Shown here: positions 23,373-31,346 of the stretch, one piece after another | Numbering within the stretch: the stretch's first letter is position 1 | Layout: each line of letters opens with the position of its first letter | Source: Pseudomonas atagonensis | GTDB taxonomy: Bacteria > Pseudomonadota > Gammaproteobacteria > Pseudomonadales > Pseudomonadaceae | DNA: 38,039 nucleotides | NCBI RefSeq assembly: GCF_011369485.1 | Contig: NZ_VXCA01000029.1 | Coordinates: forward strand, 39,386-77,424 | Direction of reading: 5' to 3' | Program-made: the position numbers and the translations under genes | Notes under the pieces: model-generated | The model's input: the letters and a program-made list of their open reading frames with translations, nothing else | Databases searched by the model: none | Told to the model about the DNA's origin: nothing

Positions 23373-24559
23373 GCCGTCCTCAGCAGATCACCGTACTCGG
23401 TGCGACCGGATCTATCGGTCTGAGCACCCTGGACGTCATTGCGCGTCACCCTGACCGTTATCAAGTATTTGCCTTGAGTGGCTTCACTCGTCTGAGCGAG
23501 CTGCTGGCCTTGTGCGTGCGTCATGTCCCGCAGTTTGCGGTGGTGCCACAAGTCGATGTCGCTCGTGTGTTACAGGATGACCTGCGTGCCGCAGGCCTGT
23601 CGACCCGCGTGCTGGTAGGGGAGGAGGGCTTGTGTCAGGTTGCCTCCGCGCCGGAAGTCGATGCGGTCATGGCGGCGATTGTCGGTGCTGCCGGCCTGCG
23701 TCCGACGCTGGCTGCGGTTGAGGCGGGCAAGAAGATTCTGCTGGCTAATAAAGAGGCGCTGGTGATGTCCGGCGCTCTGTTTATGCAGGCCGTACGCAAA
23801 AGCGGTTCGGTGCTGCTGCCGATCGACAGCGAACACAACGCGATTTTTCAGTGCATGCCACAGGATTTCGCTCGCGGATTGAGTTCGGTCGGTGTGCGTC
23901 GTATTTTACTCACAGCCTCTGGTGGTCCTTTCCGGCAGACACCGATGGCTGAGTTGGCGCATGTTTCTCCTGACCAGGCTTGTGCGCATCCGAACTGGTC
24001 CATGGGGCGCAAGATTTCCGTGGATTCGGCCAGCATGATGAACAAGGGTCTTGAGTTGATCGAGGCTTGCTGGTTGTTCGACGCCAGCCCTGCGCAGGTA
24101 GAGGTGGTGATCCACCCACAAAGCGTGATCCACTCGCTGGTCGATTATGTGGATGGCTCGGTATTGGCTCAGTTGGGCAATCCCGACATGCGCACGCCAA
24201 TCGCCAACGCTCTGGCCTGGCCTGAGCGAATCGATTCGGGGGTTGCGCCGCTGGATCTGTTTGCAATTGCGCGTCTGGACTTTGAAGCGCCAGACGAGCA
24301 ACGTTTTCCGTGTCTGCGTCTGGCTCGGCAAGCCGCCGAAGCAGGCGATAGCGCGCCGGCGATGCTCAACGCGGCCAACGAAGTGGCGGTCGCGGCGTTT
24401 CTCGATGGACGGGTTCGCTACCTGGAAATCGCGAGTATCATCGAGGAAGTATTGAATCTGGAGTCTGTAGTGGCACTGGATGACCTCGATGCGGTCTTCA
24501 CGGCTGACGCGAAAGCGCGGATTCTCGCGCAACAATGGCTGAGCCGGCATAACCGATAG
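23369..24559 (+). CDS. dxr: 1-deoxy-D-xylulose 5-phosphate reductoisomerase
   Basis: Dxr converts DXP to 2-C-methylerythritol 4-phosphate with NADPH, the first committed MEP-pathway step. UppS uses a product of this pathway two genes upstream. The protein shows ITVLGATGSIG (NADPH loop), LLANKEALVMSG, PIDSEHNAIFQC (metal/substrate), SASMMNKGLELIEA and HPQSVIHSLVDYVDGS. I chose GTG 23369, which overlaps the cdsA stop as GTGA and gives 396 residues starting (M)SRPQQITV, the usual N-terminus. An in-frame ATG at 23354 inside cdsA would add five residues. It is cytoplasmic and fosmidomycin-sensitive by family. Confidence 0.96.
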   Translation: MSRPQQITVLGATGSIGLSTLDVIARHPDRYQVFALSGFTRLSELLALCVRHVPQFAVVPQVDVARVLQDDLRAAGLSTRVLVGEEGLCQVASAPEVDAVMAAIVGAAGLRPTLAAVEAGKKILLANKEALVMSGALFMQAVRKSGSVLLPIDSEHNAIFQCMPQDFARGLSSVGVRRILLTASGGPFRQTPMAELAHVSPDQACAHPNWSMGRKISVDSASMMNKGLELIEACWLFDASPAQVEVVIHPQSVIHSLVDYVDGSVLAQLGNPDMRTPIANALAWPERIDSGVAPLDLFAIARLDFEAPDEQRFPCLRLARQAAEAGDSAPAMLNAANEVAVAAFLDGRVRYLEIASIIEEVLNLESVVALDDLDAVFTADAKARILAQQWLSRHNR

Positions 24560-24613
24560 ATTTTGCAACACAATGGCTGCACGCGGCACTGAACAGGATT
24601 GCGGAGAAAGTAG

Positions 24614-25966
24614 ATGAGCGCGCTCTATATGATTGCCGGCACCCTGATCGCTTTGGGTGTACTGGTCACCTTTCACGAATTCGGCCACTTCTGGGTCGCG
24701 CGTCGCTGTGGCGTCAAGGTTCTGCGCTTTTCCGTAGGCTTCGGCATGCCGCTGCTGCGCTGGCACGATAAGCAGGGCACCGAGTTCGTGGTTGCCGCCA
24801 TTCCGTTGGGCGGTTACGTCAAGATGCTCGATGAGCGTGAAGGCGAAGTCCCGGCCGATCAGTTGCATCAGTCATTCAATCGCAAAACTGTCCGTCAGCG
24901 TATCGCCATTGTTGCCGCTGGCCCTATCGCCAACTTTCTGCTGGCGTTGGTGTTCTTCTGGGTTCTGGCGATGCTCGGCAGCCAGCAGATCCGTCCGGTC
25001 ATCGGTGCAGTCGAGCCTGGCAGCATTGCCGCAATGGCGGGTTTGAATGCAGGTCAGGAAATCGTTGCCATCGACGGCGAGCCAACCACGGGGTGGGCGG
25101 CAGTCAATCTGCAATTGGTGCGGCGTCTCGGTGAAAGCGGTTCGTTGCAGTTGCTGGTGCGCGAGCAGGGCTCTACGGCCGATTCGCCGCGTGAGCTTGC
25201 CCTGAACAAATGGCTCAAGGGTGCCGATGAGCCGGATCCGATTCGCTCGTTGGGTATCCGGCCTTGGCGTCCGGCGTTGCCGCCGGTACTGGCTGAACTT
25301 GATCCGAAAGGCCCGGCGCAGTCGGCGGGTCTGAAGACTGGTGATCGGCTGCTGTCGCTAGATGGGCAGGCGTTGAATGACTGGCAGCAGGTGGTCGATA
25401 CGGTTCGTACGCGTCCTGATACCAAAATCATGCTGCGCATCGAGCGCGACGGTGCTCAAATCGACGTCCCTGTCACTCTGGCGGCGCGTGGCGAGAGCAA
25501 GTCGCCAAGCGGTTATCTGGGGGCGGGTGTAAAAGCTGTCGACTGGCCGCCGGAGATGATTCGCGAGGTCAGTTACGGGCCGTTCGCCGCGATTGGCGAG
25601 GGTGCCCGTCGTACTTGGACCATGAGCGTTCTGACGCTCGATTCACTGAAGAAAATGCTGTTCGGCGAGCTCTCGGTAAAAAACTTGAGTGGACCGATAA
25701 CCATTGCTAAAGTGGCGGGCGCTTCTGCCCAGTCGGGCGTTGCTGATTTCCTGAATTTCCTTGCTTATCTGAGTATTAGCCTGGGTGTTCTGAATTTGCT
25801 GCCCATTCCTGTACTGGATGGGGGGCATTTGTTGTTTTATCTGATCGAGTGGGCGCGTGGTCGTCCCTTGTCGGATCGGGTGCAAGGTTGGGGGATACAG
25901 ATCGGTATCAGTTTGGTGGTCGGGGTGATGTTGCTTGCTCTGGTCAACGATCTGGGTCGACTGTAA
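24614..25966 (+). CDS. rseP: Site-2 intramembrane metalloprotease RseP (MucP)
   Basis: RseP/MucP cuts anti-sigma factor MucA (RseA) inside the membrane after AlgW/DegS cleavage, releasing AlgU (sigma-E); it also clears signal-peptide remnants. The 450-residue protein has the first-helix zinc motif HEFGH (His21, Glu22, His25), two periplasmic PDZ domains (about 115-200 and 205-300; PVIGAVEPGSIAAMAGLNAG and LDPKGPAQSAGLKTGDRLL) and the third zinc ligand in LPIPVLDGGHLL near residue 400. Length is standard. GGAG lies 8 nt before ATG 24614. It is 54 nt after dxr and upstream of bamA, which places envelope-stress release next to outer-membrane assembly. Confidence 0.97.
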   Translation: MSALYMIAGTLIALGVLVTFHEFGHFWVARRCGVKVLRFSVGFGMPLLRWHDKQGTEFVVAAIPLGGYVKMLDEREGEVPADQLHQSFNRKTVRQRIAIVAAGPIANFLLALVFFWVLAMLGSQQIRPVIGAVEPGSIAAMAGLNAGQEIVAIDGEPTTGWAAVNLQLVRRLGESGSLQLLVREQGSTADSPRELALNKWLKGADEPDPIRSLGIRPWRPALPPVLAELDPKGPAQSAGLKTGDRLLSLDGQALNDWQQVVDTVRTRPDTKIMLRIERDGAQIDVPVTLAARGESKSPSGYLGAGVKAVDWPPEMIREVSYGPFAAIGEGARRTWTMSVLTLDSLKKMLFGELSVKNLSGPITIAKVAGASAQSGVADFLNFLAYLSISLGVLNLLPIPVLDGGHLLFYLIEWARGRPLSDRVQGWGIQIGISLVVGVMLLALVNDLGRL

Positions 25967-25986
25967 CGCTTCGCTGAATTGCGAAT

Positions 25987-26015
25987 CTGCCGCATTTTGC
26001 GGCAGTTTGTTTATT
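25987..26015 (+). terminator. Intrinsic terminator between rseP and bamA
   Basis: CTGCCGCA-TTT-TGCGGCAG is an 8-bp perfect stem followed by TTTGTTTATT, 20 nt after rseP and 26 nt before bamA. It is a good intrinsic terminator. Because no promoter fits in the 25 nt left before bamA, it may be an attenuator, or bamA transcription may start inside rseP. Confidence 0.75.
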
Positions 26016-26040
26016 GCCAGTTGGAATAAGAAAGGACTTC

Positions 26041-28416
26041 ATGAAACGTCTGCTGCTAACTGCGGTTCTCACCGTATTGATGATCGCCGAAGTTCACGCC
26101 GAGTCCTTCACTATCTCTGATATTCGCGTCAATGGCCTCCAGCGGGTCTCCGCGGGTAGCGTCTTTGGTGCCTTGCCGTTGAACGTCGGCGAGCAGGCGG
26201 ATGATCGTCGCCTGGTGGAATCCACTCGTGCGTTGTTCAAAACCGGTTTCTTTCAAGATATCCAGCTGGGCCGCGAAGGCAACGTTCTGGTGATCACGGT
26301 TGTCGAGCGTCCATCCGTCGCCAGTATCGAGATCGAAGGTAACAAGGCGATCTCTACCGAAGACTTGATGAAAGGTCTCAAGCAATCCGGTCTGGCCGAA
26401 GGCGAGATCTTCCAGCGCGCCACCCTTGAAGGTGTGCGCAACGAACTGCAGCGTCAGTACGTTGCACAGGGCCGATACTCGGCGACCGTAGATACCGAAG
26501 TGGTATCGCAGCCGCGTAACCGTGTTGGTCTCAAAGTGAAGATCAACGAGGGTACCGTTGCCGCCATTCAGCACATCAACGTGGTAGGCAACACGGTTTT
26601 CCCAGAGGAAGACCTGACCGACCTGTTCGAACTGAAAACCACCAACTGGCTGTCGTTCTTCAAGAACGACGACAAGTACGCCCGCGAAAAACTGTCCGGT
26701 GACCTGGAGCGTCTGCGTTCCTACTACCTTGACCGCGGCTACATCAACATGGATATCGCTTCGACCCAGGTATCCATTACCCCGGACAAGAAGCACGTCT
26801 ACATCACGGTCAACGTGACTGAAGGCGAGAAGTACACCGTTCGTGACGTCAAACTCAGCGGTGACCTGAAAGTGCCTGAGGATCAGGTCAAGTCCCTGCT
26901 GCTGGTACAGAAAGGCCAGGTGTTCTCGCGCAAGCTGATGACCACGACCTCCGAGTTGATCACCCGTCGTCTGGGTAACGAGGGTTACACCTTCGCCAAC
27001 GTCAACGGCGTTCCTCAGCCGCACGATGACGATCACACTGTAGACATCCTCTTTGCAGTCGATCCGGGCAAGCGCGCTTACGTCAACCGCATCAACTTCC
27101 GTGGCAACACCAAGTCCGAAGACGAAGTGCTGCGCCGTGAAATGCGTCAGATGGAAGGTGGCTGGGCTTCGACCTACCTGATCGACCAGTCCAAGACCCG
27201 TCTTGAACGTCTGGGCTTCTTTAAGGAAGTCAACGTTGAAACCCCGGCCGTACCGGGTGTCGACGACCAGGTTGACGTGAACTACAGCGTTGAAGAACAG
27301 GCTTCCGGCTCGATCACCGCCAGTGTCGGTTTCGCCCAGAGCGCCGGTCTGATCCTCGGTGGTTCGATCACCCAGAACAACTTCCTCGGTACCGGTAACC
27401 GCGTCAGCATCGGTCTGACCCGAAGCGAATACCAGAGCCGCTACAACTTCGGCTATGTTGACCCGTACTGGACCGCCGATGGCGTGAGCCTGGGTTACAA
27501 CGCGTTCTATCGCACCACCGACTACAAAGACCTCGACGTCGACGTAGCGAGCTATGCGGTAGACAGCCTCGGTGCCGGCGTAAACGTTGGCTACCCGATC
27601 AGCGAGACTTCGCGTCTGACTTTCGGTCTGTCCGCACAGCAAGACAAGATCAAGACCGGTACCTACACCGTTGACGAGATTTTCGACTTCGTTAACAAGG
27701 AAGGCGATCAGTACCTGAACTTCAAGGCCTCGGCCGGCTGGTCCGAGTCCACCCTGAACAAGGGCGTATTGCCGACCCGTGGCCGTTCCCAGAGCCTGAC
27801 CCTGGAAACCACCATTCCGGGCAGCGACCTGTCGTTCTACAAACTTGATTACCGCGGTCAACTGTTCCAGCCGATTTCCGAGAACTACACCTTGCGTCTG
27901 CACACTGAGCTGGGTTATGGCGACGGTTATGGTTCGACTGACGGCTTGCCATTCTATGAAAACTACTATGCTGGTGGTTTCAACTCGGTACGTGGCTTCA
28001 AGGACAGCACTCTTGGCCCACGCAGTACGCCGAGCAAGGGTACAAACCCGGGCACCGCGCGTGACCCGGATCAGGATCCGCTGCCGTTCGGCGGTAACGT
28101 CCTGATCCAGGGTGGTGTCGAGGTTCTGTTCCCGCTGCCATTCATCAAGGATCAGCGCTCCCTGCGTACTTCGGTATTCTGGGATGTCGGTAACGTGTTT
28201 GACTCCAAGTGCTCGGACACTACAAACGCCAACGGCTCGAAGTCGGACACTCAGTGCAATGACATCAGCCTGAGCAACATGGCAAGTTCCGTAGGTGTGG
28301 GTGTGACCTGGGTCACCGCACTGGGTCCTTTGAGTTTTGCTCTGGCCATGCCGGTCAAGAAACCGGATGACGCAGATACTCAAGTGTTCCAATTCTCCCT
28401 CGGCCAGACGTTCTAA
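26041..28416 (+). CDS. bamA: Outer membrane protein assembly factor BamA
   Basis: BamA is the essential Omp85 insertase of the BAM complex. The 791-residue protein has a Sec signal peptide (MKRLLLTAVLTVLMIAEVHA, cut before ES), five POTRA domains (about 22-420; first ESFTISDIRVNGLQRVS) and a 16-strand barrel. VRGFKDSTLGPRS is the loop-6 VRGF motif. It ends in the Phe-terminated beta-signal FSLGQTF. Length fits Pseudomonas Opr86/BamA. I chose ATG 26041 because AAGGA precedes it and the signal peptide begins there; the frame is open nine codons further up. It is followed by ompH (skp), its periplasmic chaperone partner, as in most gammaproteobacteria. Confidence 0.98.
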   Translation: MKRLLLTAVLTVLMIAEVHAESFTISDIRVNGLQRVSAGSVFGALPLNVGEQADDRRLVESTRALFKTGFFQDIQLGREGNVLVITVVERPSVASIEIEGNKAISTEDLMKGLKQSGLAEGEIFQRATLEGVRNELQRQYVAQGRYSATVDTEVVSQPRNRVGLKVKINEGTVAAIQHINVVGNTVFPEEDLTDLFELKTTNWLSFFKNDDKYAREKLSGDLERLRSYYLDRGYINMDIASTQVSITPDKKHVYITVNVTEGEKYTVRDVKLSGDLKVPEDQVKSLLLVQKGQVFSRKLMTTTSELITRRLGNEGYTFANVNGVPQPHDDDHTVDILFAVDPGKRAYVNRINFRGNTKSEDEVLRREMRQMEGGWASTYLIDQSKTRLERLGFFKEVNVETPAVPGVDDQVDVNYSVEEQASGSITASVGFAQSAGLILGGSITQNNFLGTGNRVSIGLTRSEYQSRYNFGYVDPYWTADGVSLGYNAFYRTTDYKDLDVDVASYAVDSLGAGVNVGYPISETSRLTFGLSAQQDKIKTGTYTVDEIFDFVNKEGDQYLNFKASAGWSESTLNKGVLPTRGRSQSLTLETTIPGSDLSFYKLDYRGQLFQPISENYTLRLHTELGYGDGYGSTDGLPFYENYYAGGFNSVRGFKDSTLGPRSTPSKGTNPGTARDPDQDPLPFGGNVLIQGGVEVLFPLPFIKDQRSLRTSVFWDVGNVFDSKCSDTTNANGSKSDTQCNDISLSNMASSVGVGVTWVTALGPLSFALAMPVKKPDDADTQVFQFSLGQTF

Positions 28417-28461
28417 GCGTCTGACCCAAGATAACGACAATGGATTTTGTAGGAGTGCATC

Positions 28462-28965
28462 GTGCGTAAGTTGACTCAATTGGTTCTCCTGGCCTCCGTA
28501 CTGGTGGCAGGCCCGGCATTTGCCGACATGAAAATCGCTGTTCTGAACTATCAGATGGCACTGCTGGAATCCGATGCGGCGAAGAAATACGCCGTGGATG
28601 CCGAGAAGAAGTTCGGTCCGCAACTGACCAAGCTGAAGACGCTGGAAAGCAGCGCCAAAGGCATTCAGGACCGTCTGATGGCCGGTGGCGACAAAATGCA
28701 GCAGGGCGAGCGTGAGCGTCTGGAGCTTGAATTCAAGCAAAAGGCCCGTGACTTCCAGTTCCAGTCCAAGGAGCTGAACGAAGCCAAAGCTGTTGCTGAC
28801 CGCGAAATGCTCAAGCAACTGAAGCCGAAACTGGATAGCGCAGTGGAAGAAGTCATCAAGAAAGGTGGTTTTGACCTGGTGTTCGAGCGTGGCGCAGTGA
28901 TTGATGTCAAACCTCAGTACGACATCACGCGCCAGGTTATCGAGCGCATGAATCAGCTGAAGTAA
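28462..28965 (+). CDS. ompH: Periplasmic chaperone OmpH/Skp
   Basis: Skp/OmpH holds unfolded outer-membrane proteins in the periplasm for BamA. The 167-residue protein begins with a signal peptide (MRKLTQLVLLASVLVAGPAFA, cleaved before DMKIAVLNYQMAL). A long charged coiled-coil arm follows (about 45-120, rich in K/E/Q), then a C-terminal strand (FDLVFERGAVIDVKPQYDIT) that completes the trimer body. It starts with GTG 28462 after TAGGAG. It sits between bamA (45-nt gap) and lpxD (3-nt gap). Confidence 0.95.
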   Translation: MRKLTQLVLLASVLVAGPAFADMKIAVLNYQMALLESDAAKKYAVDAEKKFGPQLTKLKTLESSAKGIQDRLMAGGDKMQQGERERLELEFKQKARDFQFQSKELNEAKAVADREMLKQLKPKLDSAVEEVIKKGGFDLVFERGAVIDVKPQYDITRQVIERMNQLK

Positions 28966-28968
28966 CCC

Positions 28969-30024
28969 ATGACCGTGACTATCAAGCTCGGCCAGTTGGC
29001 CGAGTTCCTCGGCGCCACCCTGCGTGGCGACCCGGAGAAGCAAATTACTGGGCTAGCCACTTTGCAAGAGGCTGGCCCAGCTCAGTTGAGCTTTCTGGCA
29101 AATCCCCAATACCGAAAGTTCCTCGCAGGTTCGCAGGCAGCAGCACTGTTGCTCAAAGAAGCCGATGCCGAAGGATTTGCCGGAAATGCATTGGTGGTGC
29201 CGGATCCTTATCTGGCCTACGCGCGCATCTCTCATTTGTTCGATCCGAAACCGAAATCTACTGCCGGTATCCACCCGACTGCGGTGATCGCGGCGGACGC
29301 CATGGTTGATCCAACCGCCAGTATCGGCGCCTTCGTGGTGATCGAGGCCGGTGCGCGGATTGGTGCTCAGGTAACACTGGGTACGCACTGCTTCATTGGT
29401 GAGCGCAGCGAAATCGGTGAGGGCGGCTGGCTCGCTCCACGCGTGACGCTGTATCACGATGTGCGCATCGGCAAGCGTGTGGTGATTCAGTCCGGCGCCG
29501 TGCTCGGTGGTGAAGGCTTCGGTTTCGCCAACGAGAAAGGCATCTGGCAGAAAATCGCGCAGATCGGCGGTGTGACCATCGGTGACGATGTCGAGATCGG
29601 CGTGAACACCGCCATCGACCGCGGCGCTCTGGCAGACACCGTGATTGGCAATGGCGTGAAGCTCGACAACCAGATTCAGATCGCTCACAACGTGCAGGTC
29701 GGTGATCACACCGCCATGGCCGCGTGCGTGGGGATTTCCGGCAGCACCAAAATCGGTAAGCATTGCATGCTCGCCGGCGGTGTCGGCCTGGTAGGGCACA
29801 TTGATATTTGCGACAACGTTTTCCTGACCGGGATGACCATGGTGACCCACTCGATTACCGAGCCAGGCGCCTATTCTTCCGGCACAGCCATGCAGCCGGC
29901 GGCCGAGTGGCGCAAAAGCGCGGCACGCCTGCGTCAGCTCGATGACATCGCGCGGCGTTTGAAACAGCTGGAAAAGCGCGTAGGGGAAGTGACCCCTGAC
30001 GGCAATGCTTCTTCAGATGGCTGA
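28969..30024 (+). CDS. lpxD: UDP-3-O-acyl-glucosamine N-acyltransferase LpxD
   Basis: LpxD adds the N-linked 3-hydroxyacyl chain to UDP-3-O-acyl-GlcN (third step of lipid A synthesis) using acyl-ACP. The 351-residue protein has an N-terminal uridine-binding domain (1-100; TVTIKLGQLAEFLGATLRG, FLANPQYRK), a left-handed beta-helix of hexapeptide repeats (100-310; IHPTAVIAADAMVDPTASIG and later) and a C-terminal helix. The catalytic histidine is in NQIQIAHNVQVGDHT (about 240). Length is normal. It starts 3 nt after ompH. Confidence 0.97.
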   Translation: MTVTIKLGQLAEFLGATLRGDPEKQITGLATLQEAGPAQLSFLANPQYRKFLAGSQAAALLLKEADAEGFAGNALVVPDPYLAYARISHLFDPKPKSTAGIHPTAVIAADAMVDPTASIGAFVVIEAGARIGAQVTLGTHCFIGERSEIGEGGWLAPRVTLYHDVRIGKRVVIQSGAVLGGEGFGFANEKGIWQKIAQIGGVTIGDDVEIGVNTAIDRGALADTVIGNGVKLDNQIQIAHNVQVGDHTAMAACVGISGSTKIGKHCMLAGGVGLVGHIDICDNVFLTGMTMVTHSITEPGAYSSGTAMQPAAEWRKSAARLRQLDDIARRLKQLEKRVGEVTPDGNASSDG

Positions 30025-30051
30025 TACCATTTCCATATCAAGTGTGCACAG

Positions 30052-30103
30052 CCTCTAGACTGCCTCCTTGATTTGCTAGAGGAGTGCGCGTCAGTCGCGC
30101 TCC
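30052..30103 (+). promoter_or_regulatory. Two adjoining hairpins in the lpxD-fabZ gap
   Basis: In this 106-nt gap, CCTCTAG (30052-30058) pairs with CTAGAGG (30076-30082). The next stem, GGAGTGCG (30081-30088), pairs with CGCGCTCC (30096-30103, one G-U). The two stems share bases 30081-30082. There is no T-run after either. This is the only sizeable gap in the lpx block, so it is a candidate RNA control or processing site before fabZ. Confidence 0.45.
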
Positions 30104-30130
30104 CAATCTTTACATAGGCTTCCCCCCGAA

Positions 30131-30571
30131 ATGATGGACATCAACGAGATTCGCGAATACCTGCCTCACCGTTACCCGTTCCTGCTGGTGGACCGGGTGG
30201 TGGAACTGGACACTGAAGGCAAGCGCATTCGCGCCTACAAGAATGTCAGCATCAATGAGCCGTTCTTCAATGGTCACTTCCCGGCGCATCCGATCATGCC
30301 GGGCGTATTGATCATCGAAGCGATGGCACAGGCTGCCGGGATCCTCGGTTTCAAAATGCTTGACGTCAAACCGGCCGACGGCACCCTTTATTACTTCGTC
30401 GGCTCCGACAAGCTGCGCTTCCGCCAGCCTGTGTTGCCGGGCGATCAGTTGATCCTTGAAGCCAAGTTCATCAGCTGCAAACGCCAGATCTGGAAGTTCG
30501 AATGCCAGGCTTCGGTCGACGGCAAGCCGGTCTGCTCGGCTGAAATCATCTGCGCGGAACGCAAGCTATGA
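30131..30571 (+). CDS. fabZ: 3-hydroxyacyl-ACP dehydratase FabZ
   Basis: FabZ dehydrates 3-hydroxyacyl-ACP in fatty acid elongation and competes with LpxA/LpxD for the same 3-hydroxyacyl-ACP pool. The 146-residue hot-dog protein has catalytic His49 and Glu63 in GHFPAHPIMPGVLIIEAMAQ, with LPHRYPFLLVDRV at 11-23. The start may be ATG 30131 or the next codon at 30134; the ribosome site is poor at both. The stop overlaps lpxA (ATGA). The lpxD-fabZ-lpxA-lpxB order is the standard gammaproteobacterial one. Confidence 0.97.
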   Translation: MMDINEIREYLPHRYPFLLVDRVVELDTEGKRIRAYKNVSINEPFFNGHFPAHPIMPGVLIIEAMAQAAGILGFKMLDVKPADGTLYYFVGSDKLRFRQPVLPGDQLILEAKFISCKRQIWKFECQASVDGKPVCSAEIICAERKL

Positions 30572-31344
30572 GTTTGATTGACCCTCGTGCAATCATCGAT
30601 CCGTCGGCCGTACTGGCTGATGGCGTCGAGGTCGGCCCGTGGTCGATCATCGGCGCAGGTGTGGAAATCGGCGAGGGGACAGTGATCGGGCCGCACGTGA
30701 TCCTCAAAGGTCCGACCCGCATCGGCAAGCACAATCGCATCTACCAGTTCTCCTCGGTAGGCGAAGACACGCCGGATCTGAAATACAAAGGTGAAGAAAC
30801 CCGCCTGGTGATCGGTGACCACAACGTCATCCGTGAAGGCGTAACAATTCACCGTGGCACTGTTCAGGATCGCTCGGAAACCACGCTCGGCGACCATAAC
30901 CTGATCATGGCCTACGCGCACATCGGCCACGACAGCGTCATCGGCAACAACTGCATTCTGGTCAACAACACCGCGTTGGCCGGCCATGTGCACGTCGATG
31001 ACTGGGCGATCCTGTCCGGTTTCACCCTGGTTCACCAGTATTGCCACATCGGCGCCCACAGCTTTTCCGGCATGGGCACTGCGATCGGCAAGGACGTTCC
31101 GGCGTTCGTCACCGTGTTCGGCAACCCTGCCGAAGCGCGCAGCATGAACTTCGAAGGCATGCGTCGTCGCGGTTTCAGCGAAGATGCCATCCACGCGCTA
31201 CGCCGCGCCTACAAAACGGTGTACCGCCAGGGTTTGACTGTGGAGCAGGCGTTGGCCGAGCTGGCTGAACCTTCTGCACAGTTCCCTGAAGTCGCACTGT
31301 TCCGCGATTCGATCCAGTCGTCGACTCGCGGCATCACCCGCTGA
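30568..31344 (+). CDS. lpxA: UDP-GlcNAc acyltransferase LpxA
   Basis: LpxA attaches the first 3-O-hydroxyacyl chain to UDP-GlcNAc from acyl-ACP (first lipid A step). The 258-residue protein is a left-handed beta-helix of hexapeptide repeats (residues 1-185; IDPRAIIDPSAVLADGVEVG) followed by a helical C-terminus. The catalytic His is in the IMAYAHIGHDSVIGNNCILV region (about 120). It overlaps fabZ by 4 nt and is followed by lpxB after 2 nt. In Pseudomonas LpxA prefers C10 acyl chains; the length selectivity was not checked here. Confidence 0.97.
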   Translation: MSLIDPRAIIDPSAVLADGVEVGPWSIIGAGVEIGEGTVIGPHVILKGPTRIGKHNRIYQFSSVGEDTPDLKYKGEETRLVIGDHNVIREGVTIHRGTVQDRSETTLGDHNLIMAYAHIGHDSVIGNNCILVNNTALAGHVHVDDWAILSGFTLVHQYCHIGAHSFSGMGTAIGKDVPAFVTVFGNPAEARSMNFEGMRRRGFSEDAIHALRRAYKTVYRQGLTVEQALAELAEPSAQFPEVALFRDSIQSSTRGITR

Positions 31345-31346
31345 TC

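Noticed and set aside
26056..29043. Very long open frame (995 codons) on the minus strand opposite bamA and ompH
   Set aside because: bamA and ompH on the plus strand are certain, and the antisense frame has no family motif. Long antisense frames are usual where codon bias in GC-rich genes removes stop codons in the opposite frame.
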